5,652 nt of DNA, taken from Candidatus Altarchaeum sp. (GTDB taxonomy: Archaea > Altiarchaeota > Altiarchaeia > Altiarchaeales > Altiarchaeaceae). The notes below the pieces were generated by a model, which saw nothing but the letters and a program-made list of their open reading frames with translations, was not told where the DNA came from and did no database searches. The translations under genes were made by a program, and so were the position numbers. Position 1 is the stretch's first letter. Each line of letters opens with the position of its first letter. Shown piece by piece: positions 1-5,543 of the stretch. The stretch covers positions 1 to 5,652 of the forward strand of contig JAGTWP010000046.1 of the NCBI GenBank assembly GCA_018260755.1, read 5' to 3'.

Positions 1-23
1 TACAAAATGCAAAGCATTTTGTA

Positions 24-78
24 AATCTCCGAACGAAGTGAGGTGACAAAAATTTCACCTCGCTGTTGCTCAGAGATT
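24..78. repeat. Long imperfect hairpin
   Basis: The arms pair as 24-29 with 73-78 and, after an irregular middle, 38-46 with 55-63 (gtgaggtga against tcacctcgc, one G-T). The left arm contains a variant of the gaacgaagtgag motif that recurs elsewhere in both repeat blocks. There are roughly 20 pairs in total with an 8-nt loop. It could fold as RNA or as a DNA cruciform; function is unknown. Confidence 0.6.
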
Positions 79-199
79 TCAAAAACCTTTGGGTTTTTAA
101 AATCACCTCAATATGTCCGGAGATTTCAACTCCGTTGAAATACTCGTAAAAATTTCAAAAATACACCCACTGATGTTCATATATTTTCAAACAAGTTTG

Positions 200-259
200 A
201 AAAATACAATTTTAAAATCTCAAAGATTTTAAAATACACGAACGAAGTGAGCGTAAAAA
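200..259 (+). repeat. 60-nt module B, left copy
   Basis: This copy is identical over 60 nt to 5464-5523, in the same orientation. It holds a perfect 12-bp stem (209-220/224-235, loop caa) followed by the 23-nt unit with core cgaacgaagtgagcg at 236-258. Here it lies upstream of module A; in the right block it lies downstream of it. Confidence 0.9.
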
Positions 260-264
260 ATTGA

Positions 265-331
265 AAAATTTACTGAAAATTTATAAATAAATTTTCAATC
301 TTAAAAAATATTTCAAATATTTTTTAATACC
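265..331 (+). repeat. 67-nt module A, left copy
   Basis: This copy is identical over 67 nt to 5343-5409 in direct orientation, 5078 bp away. It contains two adjacent perfect hairpins: a 10-bp stem at 274-283/288-297 with loop taaa, and a 12-bp A/T-only stem at 301-312/316-327 with loop tca. Perfect identity of both arms and loops shows recent common origin or gene conversion with the right copy. Confidence 0.9.
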
Positions 332-384
332 AGTGATTTCAAAAAAGAATTTTTTAAAATATCCGAATGATAATGAGATTATTT

Positions 385-405
385 TTTGGATGGCTGAATA
401 GTTAC
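385..405 (+). repeat. 21-nt element terminus, left copy
   Basis: This stretch is an exact 21-nt match to 5544-5564, ending in ctgaatagttac. In the right block that end is paired with an inverted copy at 5277-5288. Here it therefore marks the right boundary of a second element, with unrelated sequence starting at 406. The partner terminus is not in the window. Confidence 0.75.
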
Positions 406-415
406 TAAATAATTT

Positions 416-496
416 TGTTTTTGCCAAGTTTCAGAAATTTAGTTATTCCAAGTTTCAGAAATTTTGTTTTTGCCAAGTTTCAGAAATTTAGTTATT
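416..496 (+). repeat. Three direct copies of ccaagtttcagaaattt upstream of the DRG gene
   Basis: Exact 17-nt copies lie at 424-440, 448-464 and 473-489, spaced 24 and 25 nt. Copies 1 and 3 share 32 nt (416-447 and 465-496), so the array also has a 49-nt period. Each copy contains the small palindrome tttcagaaa. The array sits between the element terminus at 405 and the DRG promoter. It could be an operator array or simple tandem duplication; the sequence cannot decide. Confidence 0.8.
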
Positions 497-543
497 GGCT
501 TTTTAAATTTAAAATTATCAAAAATTTAGAGAATACAAACAAA

Positions 544-551
544 TTTTTATA
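544..551 (+). promoter_or_regulatory. Archaeal TATA box for the DRG gene
   Basis: The octamer tttttata lies with its centre about 23 nt before the ATG at 571. Archaeal transcription usually starts about 25 nt downstream of the TATA box, so the transcript would begin at or next to the start codon. No Shine-Dalgarno-like purine run precedes the ATG, which fits a leaderless mRNA. This is inferred from spacing in an AT-rich background. Confidence 0.45.
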
Positions 552-570
552 CCAAAAATAATTATACATT

Positions 571-1692
571 ATGGGAACAGTAGACAGTATTGAAAAAAAG
601 ATAAAGGACATAGAGGACGAAATCAAGAAAACACAATACAATAAGGCAACAGAGCATCATATAGGAAAATTAAAGGCAAAAATTGCTGTGCTGAGGGAAA
701 AAGAAGAAATTGCAGGGAAGGGAGGTAAGCATGAGGGCTTTGATGTCAAGAAAAGCGGAAACGCCAGCGTTTCTTTGCTTGGATTTCCTTCCGTCGGAAA
801 ATCAACACTCCTTAATGCAATAACAAATACGGCATCAAAAACAGCAGCTTATGCCTTCACAACATTAAGTGTCGTTCCTGGAATGCTTGAATATGACGGA
901 GCAAAGATACAAATTCTGGACTTGCCCGGAATAATAAGCGGTGCCGCACAAAGAAAAGGACGGGGAAGAGAAGTACTTGCCGTTGTAAGAAATTCCGATT
1001 TAATTCTTATTGTTGTTGACCCTTTAAATTTAAAGCACTATGATGTTTTAAAGAAAGAACTACATGCCGTCGGAATAAGAATAAATAAGTCACCTCCCCG
1101 TGTTTCAATAACAAAAAATGTCGGGAGCGGAATTGTCTTAGTTCCGATGGTAAAATTAACAAAACTAAACGAGCAGATAATTAAGGAAATTTTAAACACA
1201 TTTAACATATTCAACGCTTATGTTGTTCTTAATGAAGATGCCGATGAAGATGAATTTATTGATGCGGTAGTCGGAAACAGAAAATATACCTCTGTTTTTG
1301 TTGTGGTGAATAAAATTGACTTAGTTAATAATCTTACAGTTGTAAAAAAAGAACTGATAAATTTAGGTATAAAAGAGACCGACTATGCCTTTGTTTCCGC
1401 AGAGAAAAGGAAAGGAATTAACGAATTAAAGGAAAAAATTTTTAAGAAATTAAATTTCATCAAGGCATATACCAAGCCGGTTGGAAGTGGCAGCCCGGAT
1501 AAAGATCCGCTGATAATGAAAAAGGGCTCAACAATTGCTGATTTTTGCGATGCAATCCACAGGAGTATGAGATATAATCTCAGATTTGCGATAATATCCG
1601 GAAAATCGGCAAAATTTAACAATCAGAGAGTCGGGCTTGAACACATACTTGAAAATAATGATGTTGTGACACTTGTTGTTGACAGGACATAA
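571..1692 (+). CDS. DRG-family GTPase (archaeal, OBG-HflX class, with TGS domain)
   Basis: This is a 373-residue GTP-binding protein of the DRG family, whose eukaryotic members associate with translating ribosomes; the archaeal role is presumed similar. A charged helical N-terminus (about 1-50) precedes the G domain. The P-loop GFPSVGKST is at 71-79, the FTT switch I region at 96-98, DLPG (G3) at 117-120, NKID (G4) at 247-250 and SAEK (G5) at 276-279. A DRG-type insertion with a glycine- and arginine-rich stretch (RKGRGRE, 128-134) follows G3. A TGS domain fills about 298-371. All nucleotide-binding motifs are intact and the length is normal for the family. The ATG start gives the expected N-terminus and lies at leaderless distance from a TATA box. 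Its stop is 15 nt from the end of the convergent DUF1805 gene. Confidence 0.95.
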   Translation: MGTVDSIEKKIKDIEDEIKKTQYNKATEHHIGKLKAKIAVLREKEEIAGKGGKHEGFDVKKSGNASVSLLGFPSVGKSTLLNAITNTASKTAAYAFTTLSVVPGMLEYDGAKIQILDLPGIISGAAQRKGRGREVLAVVRNSDLILIVVDPLNLKHYDVLKKELHAVGIRINKSPPRVSITKNVGSGIVLVPMVKLTKLNEQIIKEILNTFNIFNAYVVLNEDADEDEFIDAVVGNRKYTSVFVVVNKIDLVNNLTVVKKELINLGIKETDYAFVSAEKRKGINELKEKIFKKLNFIKAYTKPVGSGSPDKDPLIMKKGSTIADFCDAIHRSMRYNLRFAIISGKSAKFNNQRVGLEHILENNDVVTLVVDRT

Positions 1693-1707
1693 TAGGACAT
1701 AAATTTG

Positions 1708-1986
1708 TTATTTTTCAAGAATTTTTAATGCATCCTTTCCAGACATCCCTTCTTTTATTCCGAGCTCTCTTGCCTTCGTTGTAACTTTAACAATCCTTGC
1801 GTTCAGCATATCCTCAAAATTTTTAACGCCTTTTACGATGCACGCTGCATCATTTAACTTTTCTGCTGTTTCTATATCTAAATAACCACACATTATAACG
1901 CCTTTGTCTGCCTTAATCAGCAATAAATTTGCATTTCCCATATCTATCTTTATTCCTATTGACTTTTCAATCTTGGAAATTTCCAT
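1708..1986 (-). CDS. DUF1805 family protein
   Basis: This small 92-residue protein matches what I know of the DUF1805 family, an archaea-rich domain of unknown function. The diagnostic part is GYLDIETAEKLNDAACIVKG at 34-53 followed by VKNFEDML, then a C-terminal segment with ARELGIKEGMSGKDAL. There is no signal peptide, membrane segment or metal-binding cluster, so it is probably a small cytoplasmic protein. It lies 35 nt downstream of the PAC2-family gene on the same strand and may be read with it. A TATA-like ctataaat in the gap, about 27 nt before its ATG, could also give it its own leaderless start. Family assignment is from recognition of motifs; no biochemical role can be given. Confidence 0.85.
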   Translation of the reverse strand: MEISKIEKSIGIKIDMGNANLLLIKADKGVIMCGYLDIETAEKLNDAACIVKGVKNFEDMLNARIVKVTTKARELGIKEGMSGKDALKILEK

Positions 1987-2005
1987 CCTAAAAATTAGTC
2001 CCGCC

Positions 2006-2021
2006 TAAAAAATTTATAGTA
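2006..2021 (-). promoter_or_regulatory. Possible TATA box for the DUF1805 gene
   Basis: Read on the minus strand, the gap after the PAC2-family stop contains tactataaattttt, centred about 27 nt before the DUF1805 ATG. That is the distance expected for a leaderless archaeal promoter. AT richness makes chance occurrence possible, and readthrough from the upstream gene is an alternative. Confidence 0.35.
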
Positions 2022-2810
2022 TTATTGTATATATGTTAATGGCGGAGCATTACTATATTCATGTTTTTGTGTTGCCTGTTCAAATTGTTTTTTCTGTTCT
2101 TCAATCATCTTCTTTATTTCGTTTATATTTTTTTCCGTTTCTGCAACCTTCTTACCAAATGCTTCAAAATTTATCTTTATCTCCAAAATTTGTGCAATGA
2201 GTTTTAAAACCGCTTCACTTGCTTTTGCATCTAAAAACTCTCCCTGTGTTTCACCCATAAGGCAGACCCCGTCTATTTTATTTAACACACACATACCTGT
2301 TATCAGACCTGCAGCTCCGAAAATTCCTCCTCCCGGCCTAAACTCAATATGCTGTTTCTTTAGTTCTTCAATAAGTGCTTTACTTGTTGCCGCTCCGAAT
2401 ATTTTTGGCTTTTTCGGAATCGCTCCTGTTCCCAAGCCCCCCAATGTATATACCCGCCGGACATTTGCATTCTTTGCCACTTCTATTATTGCCTCTGAAA
2501 TTTTGTACTGCGAATCGCCTGTAACACCCTGAAAGTCCCCTGTGGCAAGTATGAGGTCATGTTTTCCCGCTTTGTTTTTCCAGTAGTAAATTTCATTCTG
2601 CGGCACTCTCACCGTTCCGTCAAAATTTACGATAATCTGAGGCGGAAAAAAAGGAGAATAAACAGTTGCAAATTTTACAGGTTTTAAATCCTCAACTAAC
2701 TGGTCAACACATATTTTTCCGACAAACCCGATACCCGGAAAGCCGGCTATCATAATTGCATCCTTTAATTTAGGGAGCTTTTTTTCTATTTTAACAACAA
2801 CATCTTCCAT
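2022..2810 (-). CDS. PAC2 family protein (proteasome assembly chaperone homologue)
   Basis: This is a 262-residue archaeal PAC2-family protein. Family members include the eukaryotic proteasome assembly chaperone 2 and archaeal PbaA/PbaB, which bind 20S proteasome alpha subunits. Visible family features are GFPGIGFVGK at 23-32, GDFQG at 91-95, GGLGTG at 124-129 and GGGIFGAAGL at 160-169. After these comes a long charged helix likely to form a coiled coil (about 215-248). The protein ends LTYIQ, resembling the LxYI-type tail that I recall for archaeal members. The tyrosine is third from the end, so it is not a canonical HbYX motif, which needs tyrosine next to last. The gene is downstream of nop10, an order common in archaea, but here they are separated by 150 nt of tandem repeats. 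Substrate and activity remain inferred from family. Confidence 0.92.
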   Translation of the reverse strand: MEDVVVKIEKKLPKLKDAIMIAGFPGIGFVGKICVDQLVEDLKPVKFATVYSPFFPPQIIVNFDGTVRVPQNEIYYWKNKAGKHDLILATGDFQGVTGDSQYKISEAIIEVAKNANVRRVYTLGGLGTGAIPKKPKIFGAATSKALIEELKKQHIEFRPGGGIFGAAGLITGMCVLNKIDGVCLMGETQGEFLDAKASEAVLKLIAQILEIKINFEAFGKKVAETEKNINEIKKMIEEQKKQFEQATQKHEYSNAPPLTYIQ

Positions 2811-2830
2811 TTTAATCAGAGTTTAAATTT

Positions 2831-2909
2831 TATGAATATATTTTATTTTATGAATATATTTTATTTTATGAATATATTTTATTTTATGAATATATTTTAT
2901 TTTATGAAT
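2831..2909. repeat. 18-nt tandem repeat just upstream of the PAC2-family gene
   Basis: Four perfect copies of tatgaatatattttattt lie at 2831-2848, 2849-2866, 2867-2884 and 2885-2902, followed by 7 nt of a fifth. On the minus strand each unit contains aaaatatatt, a TATA-like box, and the first copy sits about 25-35 nt before the PAC2-family ATG. The array therefore supplies several promoter-like boxes in register. On the plus strand it accidentally encodes MNIFYF repeats, which I regard as meaningless. Confidence 0.9.
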
Positions 2910-2930
2910 TTGATTTTAGAACTAAATTTT

Positions 2931-2973
2931 ATTACTTATTATTTACTTATTATTTACTTATTATTTACTTATT
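2931..2973. repeat. 11-nt tandem repeat overlapping the 3' end of nop10
   Basis: Three exact copies of atttacttatt lie at 2941-2951, 2952-2962 and 2963-2973, preceded by a 10-nt partial copy at 2931-2940. The last copy runs into the nop10 reading frame and supplies its stop codon and final residues. Stop codons recur in the repeat, so expansion would move the end of nop10 little. Confidence 0.85.
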
Positions 2974-3158
2974 ATTATGACTTTATTCTCAACATTATTG
3001 TCAGCACCTTCATTAAATTTTGCCATTCTCCTATATTTGCCGTATTTATCCTCGGGCGAAAATTTCGGGGGTTTTGCCTCTGCTGTTGGCACATTGCAGA
3101 TATTACAAATTTCACGCATTGTATATTTCCCACAAGACGGACATTTAAAAATTTTCAT
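2961..3158 (-). CDS. nop10: Nop10, H/ACA ribonucleoprotein subunit
   Basis: Nop10 is a small subunit of the archaeal H/ACA particle, which with Cbf5, Gar1 and L7Ae converts uridine to pseudouridine in rRNA under guide RNA. The protein has 65 residues. An N-terminal zinc ribbon has Cys6-x2-Cys9 and Cys18-x2-Cys21. It is followed by the conserved linker and helix PPKFSPEDKYGKYRR at 30-44, which in the family contacts Cbf5. All four cysteines are present. The C-terminal tail after about residue 50 (ending VIIISK) is not conserved and runs into an 11-nt tandem repeat, making the protein slightly longer than the usual 55-60 residues. It starts a minus-strand series nop10, PAC2-family, DUF1805, and is divergent from aroC. 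Confidence 0.95.
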   Translation of the reverse strand: MKIFKCPSCGKYTMREICNICNVPTAEAKPPKFSPEDKYGKYRRMAKFNEGADNNVENKVIIISK

Positions 3159-3189
3159 TGTTATTTTGTTATTTTATTGCTTTTGATGT

Positions 3190-3199
3190 TTTATATTTT
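3190..3199 (-). promoter_or_regulatory. TATA-like box for nop10
   Basis: Read on the minus strand this is aaaatataaa, centred about 37 nt upstream of the nop10 ATG. Transcription about 25 nt downstream would give a leader of roughly 12 nt with no evident ribosome binding site. The call rests on position and base pattern only. Confidence 0.4.
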
Positions 3200-3247
3200 A
3201 TAAATTTAGATTAAATTTAAATTAAACACAGACATTTTTAATATTAT

Positions 3248-3287
3248 AAATTAACATAAATTAACATTAGAAAAATTAACATTAGAA
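3248..3287. repeat. 15-nt short tandem repeat in the nop10/aroC divergent region
   Basis: Two exact copies of aaattaacattagaa lie at 3258-3272 and 3273-3287, preceded by a 10-nt partial copy, aaattaacat, at 3248-3257. They sit centrally in the 170-bp region between two divergent genes, so both promoters could be affected. I see no strong separate TATA box for aroC; AT-rich candidates lie at 3286-3299 and 3307-3316. Confidence 0.75.
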
Positions 3288-3328
3288 TAATTATTATTTC
3301 AAACATAATTTAAAATCCTGATTACAAA

Positions 3329-4435
3329 ATGAACACTTTTGGCGAAATTTTTACAATTACAACATTCGGAGAATCACACGGAAAAGCAATCGGAGTTGTC
3401 GTTGATGGCTGTCCTGCGGGAATTGAAATTTCAGAATCGGAAATACAGCATGAATTAGACAAGCGAAAGCCAGGTAAGAACGAAATTTCCACTCAGCGAA
3501 AGGAGGAAGATAAGGTTGAAATTTTATCGGGAATTTTTGAAGGAAAAACGCTTGGAACACCAATTGCTATGCTTATACACAATAAAGATGTTCGCTCTGC
3601 CGATTATGAGGAATTAAAATTTAAACTTCGTCCCGGACATGCTGATTTCACATACCGGGAAAAATTCGGAATTACTGATTACAGAGGTGGGGGAAGAAGC
3701 AGTGCAAGGGAGACGGCATGCAGGGTTGCAGCAGGTGCAATAGCAAAAAAAATTTTAGATAAATTTAATATTGTGGTTTTTGCTTATGTGAATAAAATTG
3801 CCAATATTGAATCGATAATAAGTTATTATAAAAATTTTGATATAAACAAGATTGATGAGTATAGAAATATTGTTGAGAAAAGTGATGTAAGATGTATAGA
3901 TGTTGAGCAGGGCGTCTTGATGAGAGAGGCAATAATTAAAGCAAAAAACGAAGGCGATTCCGTTGGAGGGCTCATTGAAATTTTCGTTTTAAATGTCCCA
4001 CCGGGAATAGGAGAACCGATATATGATAAGTTAAGTGCGCGACTTGCCAGTGCTTTAATGTCAATTCCAGCAGTTAAAGGTATTGAAATAGGGAAGGGCT
4101 TTGAATTAAGCGGTCTGAAAGGAAGCGAATCAAATGATGAATTTTGCACAAAGGATAGCTCCATCATAACAAAAACAAATAACTGTGGGGGAATTCTCGG
4201 AGGTATAAGCAATGGAATGCCGATTGTTGCCCGAATTGCTGTTAAGCCGACATCGTCCATATCAAAGATGCAGAATACCGTTGATATTAAAAATTTTGAA
4301 GATACAACATTAAAAATTACTGGCAGGCATGATCCATGTATTGTTCCGAGGGCAGTTCCTGTTGCAGAAAGTATGGTTGCAATAACTTTGGTTGATTTAA
4401 TGACGCTCGCAAATTTAATTCCAAGAAAATTTTAA
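3329..4435 (+). CDS. aroC: Chorismate synthase
   Basis: This enzyme carries out the last step of the shikimate pathway, converting 5-enolpyruvylshikimate-3-phosphate to chorismate with loss of phosphate. It needs reduced FMN but no net redox change. The 368-residue length is typical. Family signatures are present in order: TTFGESHG at 11-18 with the conserved His17, RPGHAD at 101-106 with the second conserved His104, the GGGRSSARETA block at 120-130, GGISNG at 291-296, and the C-terminal GRHDPCIVPRAVPVAESM at 332-349. The MNTFGEIFTITTFGESHG start is the usual family N-terminus, supporting this ATG. No other shikimate genes are nearby, so it stands alone between divergent nop10 and a convergent HD gene whose stop is 6 nt away. 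No feature suggests loss of function. Confidence 0.97.
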   Translation: MNTFGEIFTITTFGESHGKAIGVVVDGCPAGIEISESEIQHELDKRKPGKNEISTQRKEEDKVEILSGIFEGKTLGTPIAMLIHNKDVRSADYEELKFKLRPGHADFTYREKFGITDYRGGGRSSARETACRVAAGAIAKKILDKFNIVVFAYVNKIANIESIISYYKNFDINKIDEYRNIVEKSDVRCIDVEQGVLMREAIIKAKNEGDSVGGLIEIFVLNVPPGIGEPIYDKLSARLASALMSIPAVKGIEIGKGFELSGLKGSESNDEFCTKDSSIITKTNNCGGILGGISNGMPIVARIAVKPTSSISKMQNTVDIKNFEDTTLKITGRHDPCIVPRAVPVAESMVAITLVDLMTLANLIPRKF

Positions 4436-4441
4436 ATGAGT

Positions 4442-5224
4442 TTATCTTTCGGATATGTAAAAATGAACATGTTCAAATACCTTTTTCATTTCTTTATTTT
4501 TGGGCAAAATTTTAAAAATTTCTCGCATGTATTTTCTCTTCAAAATTAAATTTAACGACGCATCAAAATTTATATCATAAATCCATGTCAGCAGTAAAAG
4601 TTTTAAGTCATTGTATGTCCTAATATTTTCAAGGAGGGAAATTTTATTTGCGAGTATATCGGAAATTATGTTATGTGAATATTCATCGCTATCGGATAAA
4701 TCCATTCCATAAGAAGGATTATAACATGATTTGTGTTCAAAATAATCAATCCATACCTTAAATATGTCTGTTTTATCGGCATCCCTTATCAACCTGCAAA
4801 AGAACAACTCTTCGGTATTTAAATTTTTCGGAATTTCTCGGACATTGTGAAATTTTATTGCCGTAATTAAAATTTTTCTTTCTCTTTCTTCCATCCAATT
4901 AAGGATGCCTTTTTCATACAATATTTTCAATCCCATCTCGCTGTGGCTTTCTGACTTCCTGTCCAAAAATGTTTTATATTGCCTTAACTGTTCAAACCTT
5001 CCGATATCGTGAAACAGAGCAATCGCTTTTGCCAAATTTATTTCTTCTTCTTTTAAATTTAATGACTTTGAAATATATGTGATATTTCTATAAACTCTAT
5101 ATGTATGCACTTCTTTTAATTTAAGGTTGATTTTTGTTTCATCATCAATTTCAGCGTCCGAATAAAATTTTTTCGTATAATTCCTGAAAAATTTGTTGAA
5201 AAATTTAATATCTTTGGGATTCAA
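4442..5224 (-). CDS. HD-domain metal-dependent phosphohydrolase, TTG start
   Basis: This 260-residue protein carries an HD-domain metal site: His40, the His72-Asp73 pair in FHDIGRFE, and Asp148/Asp150 in RDADKTD. His94 (ESHSEMG) and His126 (KFHN) are further possible ligands. HD proteins hydrolyse phosphate esters of nucleotides or signalling molecules; the substrate here cannot be told. A C-terminal helical region of about 80 residues follows the catalytic part. From memory it resembles a family common in bacteria such as Firmicutes, so acquisition by transfer is possible. No in-frame ATG precedes the catalytic residues (the first methionine codon is residue 98) and a TAG stop lies just upstream, so TTG at 5224, or ATT 21 nt earlier, must serve as start. 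The promoter region abuts the mobile element at 5277. Confidence 0.85.
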   Translation of the reverse strand: MNPKDIKFFNKFFRNYTKKFYSDAEIDDETKINLKLKEVHTYRVYRNITYISKSLNLKEEEINLAKAIALFHDIGRFEQLRQYKTFLDRKSESHSEMGLKILYEKGILNWMEERERKILITAIKFHNVREIPKNLNTEELFFCRLIRDADKTDIFKVWIDYFEHKSCYNPSYGMDLSDSDEYSHNIISDILANKISLLENIRTYNDLKLLLLTWIYDINFDASLNLILKRKYMREIFKILPKNKEMKKVFEHVHFYISER

Positions 5225-5276
5225 TTTTGTCGGTTTATGATTAATCTAATCGCGAGTGTACTAATTAAAAATTTAA
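5225..5276 (-). promoter_or_regulatory. Short upstream region of the HD gene
   Basis: Only 52 nt separate the presumed TTG start from the mobile-element boundary. Read on the minus strand, an AT-rich taaatttttaatt (rc of 5263-5275) is the best TATA candidate, about 44 nt from the start. It overlaps the flanking 8-bp duplication at 5269-5276. There is no Shine-Dalgarno-like sequence. If this is the promoter, the element inserted directly at its upstream edge. Confidence 0.35.
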
Positions 5277-5342
5277 GTAACTATTCAGAGGTGTTGAATA
5301 CATTTTAAGGGTACGAATATATCAATACAATATATAGAGTAC

Positions 5343-5409
5343 AAAATTTACTGAAAATTTATAAATAAATTTTCAATCTTAAAAAATATTTCAAATATTT
5401 TTTAATACC
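5343..5409 (+). repeat. 67-nt module A, right copy
   Basis: This copy is identical to 265-331. Its hairpins are at 5352-5361/5366-5375 and 5379-5390/5394-5405. It lies 54 nt inside the left inverted end of the element and upstream of module B, the reverse of the order in the left block. Confidence 0.9.
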
Positions 5410-5413
5410 TGCG

Positions 5414-5458
5414 ATTTTCAAACTTGTTTGAAAATACACGAACGAAGTGAGCGTAAAA
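5414..5458 (+). repeat. Hairpin plus 23-nt cgaacgaagtgagcg unit, extra copy
   Basis: A perfect stem attttcaaac/gtttgaaaat (5414-5423/5426-5435) is followed directly by the 23-nt unit at 5436-5458. The same arrangement, hairpin then unit, occurs with a different hairpin in module B (209-258 and 5473-5522). This suggests a repeating building block with a conserved tail and a variable stem. Confidence 0.85.
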
Positions 5459-5463
5459 TTTCA

Positions 5464-5523
5464 AAAAATACAATTTTAAAATCTCAAAGATTTTAAAATA
5501 CACGAACGAAGTGAGCGTAAAAA
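5464..5523 (+). repeat. 60-nt module B, right copy
   Basis: This copy is identical to 200-259. The 12-bp stem is 5473-5484/5488-5499 and the 23-nt unit 5500-5522. It lies near the right end of the element, 20 nt before the shared 21-nt terminus. Confidence 0.9.
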
Positions 5524-5543
5524 GTCAAAAGATTTACCAATAA

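Larger units (their letters stand above)
1..405. repeat. Hairpin-rich repeat block, probable right part of a MITE-like element
   Basis: No gene is supported here. The stretch is a chain of short inverted repeats with loops of about 2-8 nt: 1-10/14-23, a long imperfect one at 24-78, 81-87/92-98, 124-130/134-140, 184-192/195-203, 209-220/224-235, 274-283/288-297, 301-312/316-327 and 341-346/350-355. It ends at 405 with ggatggctgaatagttac, the same terminus as the complete element at 5277-5564, and shares exact 60-nt and 67-nt modules with it. I infer that 1-405 is the right portion of a related element whose left end lies upstream of the window. No matching left terminus (gtaactattcag) is found in 1-400. 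The modules and shared end are seen directly; mobility is inferred. Confidence 0.6.

Noticed and set aside
1-405. CRISPR array
   Set aside because: Repeats are not evenly spaced, there are no unique spacers of constant length, and the modules are themselves hairpins. Shared termini with 5277-5564 point to mobile elements.
1383-1622. 79-codon minus-strand open frame inside the DRG gene
   Set aside because: It is opposite the G5 and TGS coding region, with no independent support.
2022-2060. HbYX proteasome-activating tail on the PAC2-family protein
   Set aside because: The protein ends LTYIQ, with tyrosine third from the end rather than next to last, so the canonical motif is absent.
2197-2532. 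111-codon plus-strand open frame opposite the PAC2-family gene
   Set aside because: It is antisense to conserved motifs of the PAC2-family protein; composition is that of a shadow frame.
2832-3203. Plus-strand open frame beginning with MNIFYF repeats
   Set aside because: The repeats come from the 18-nt tandem array, and the rest runs antisense through the well-supported nop10 gene. There is no recognisable domain or start signal.
3826-4260. 144-codon minus-strand open frame inside aroC
   Set aside because: It lies wholly opposite conserved chorismate synthase sequence and shows no family features of its own.
4436-4502. Terminator between aroC and the HD gene
   Set aside because: The gap is only 6 nt. 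T-rich runs beyond it lie inside the HD coding region and are no richer than the local background, so no discrete terminator can be supported.
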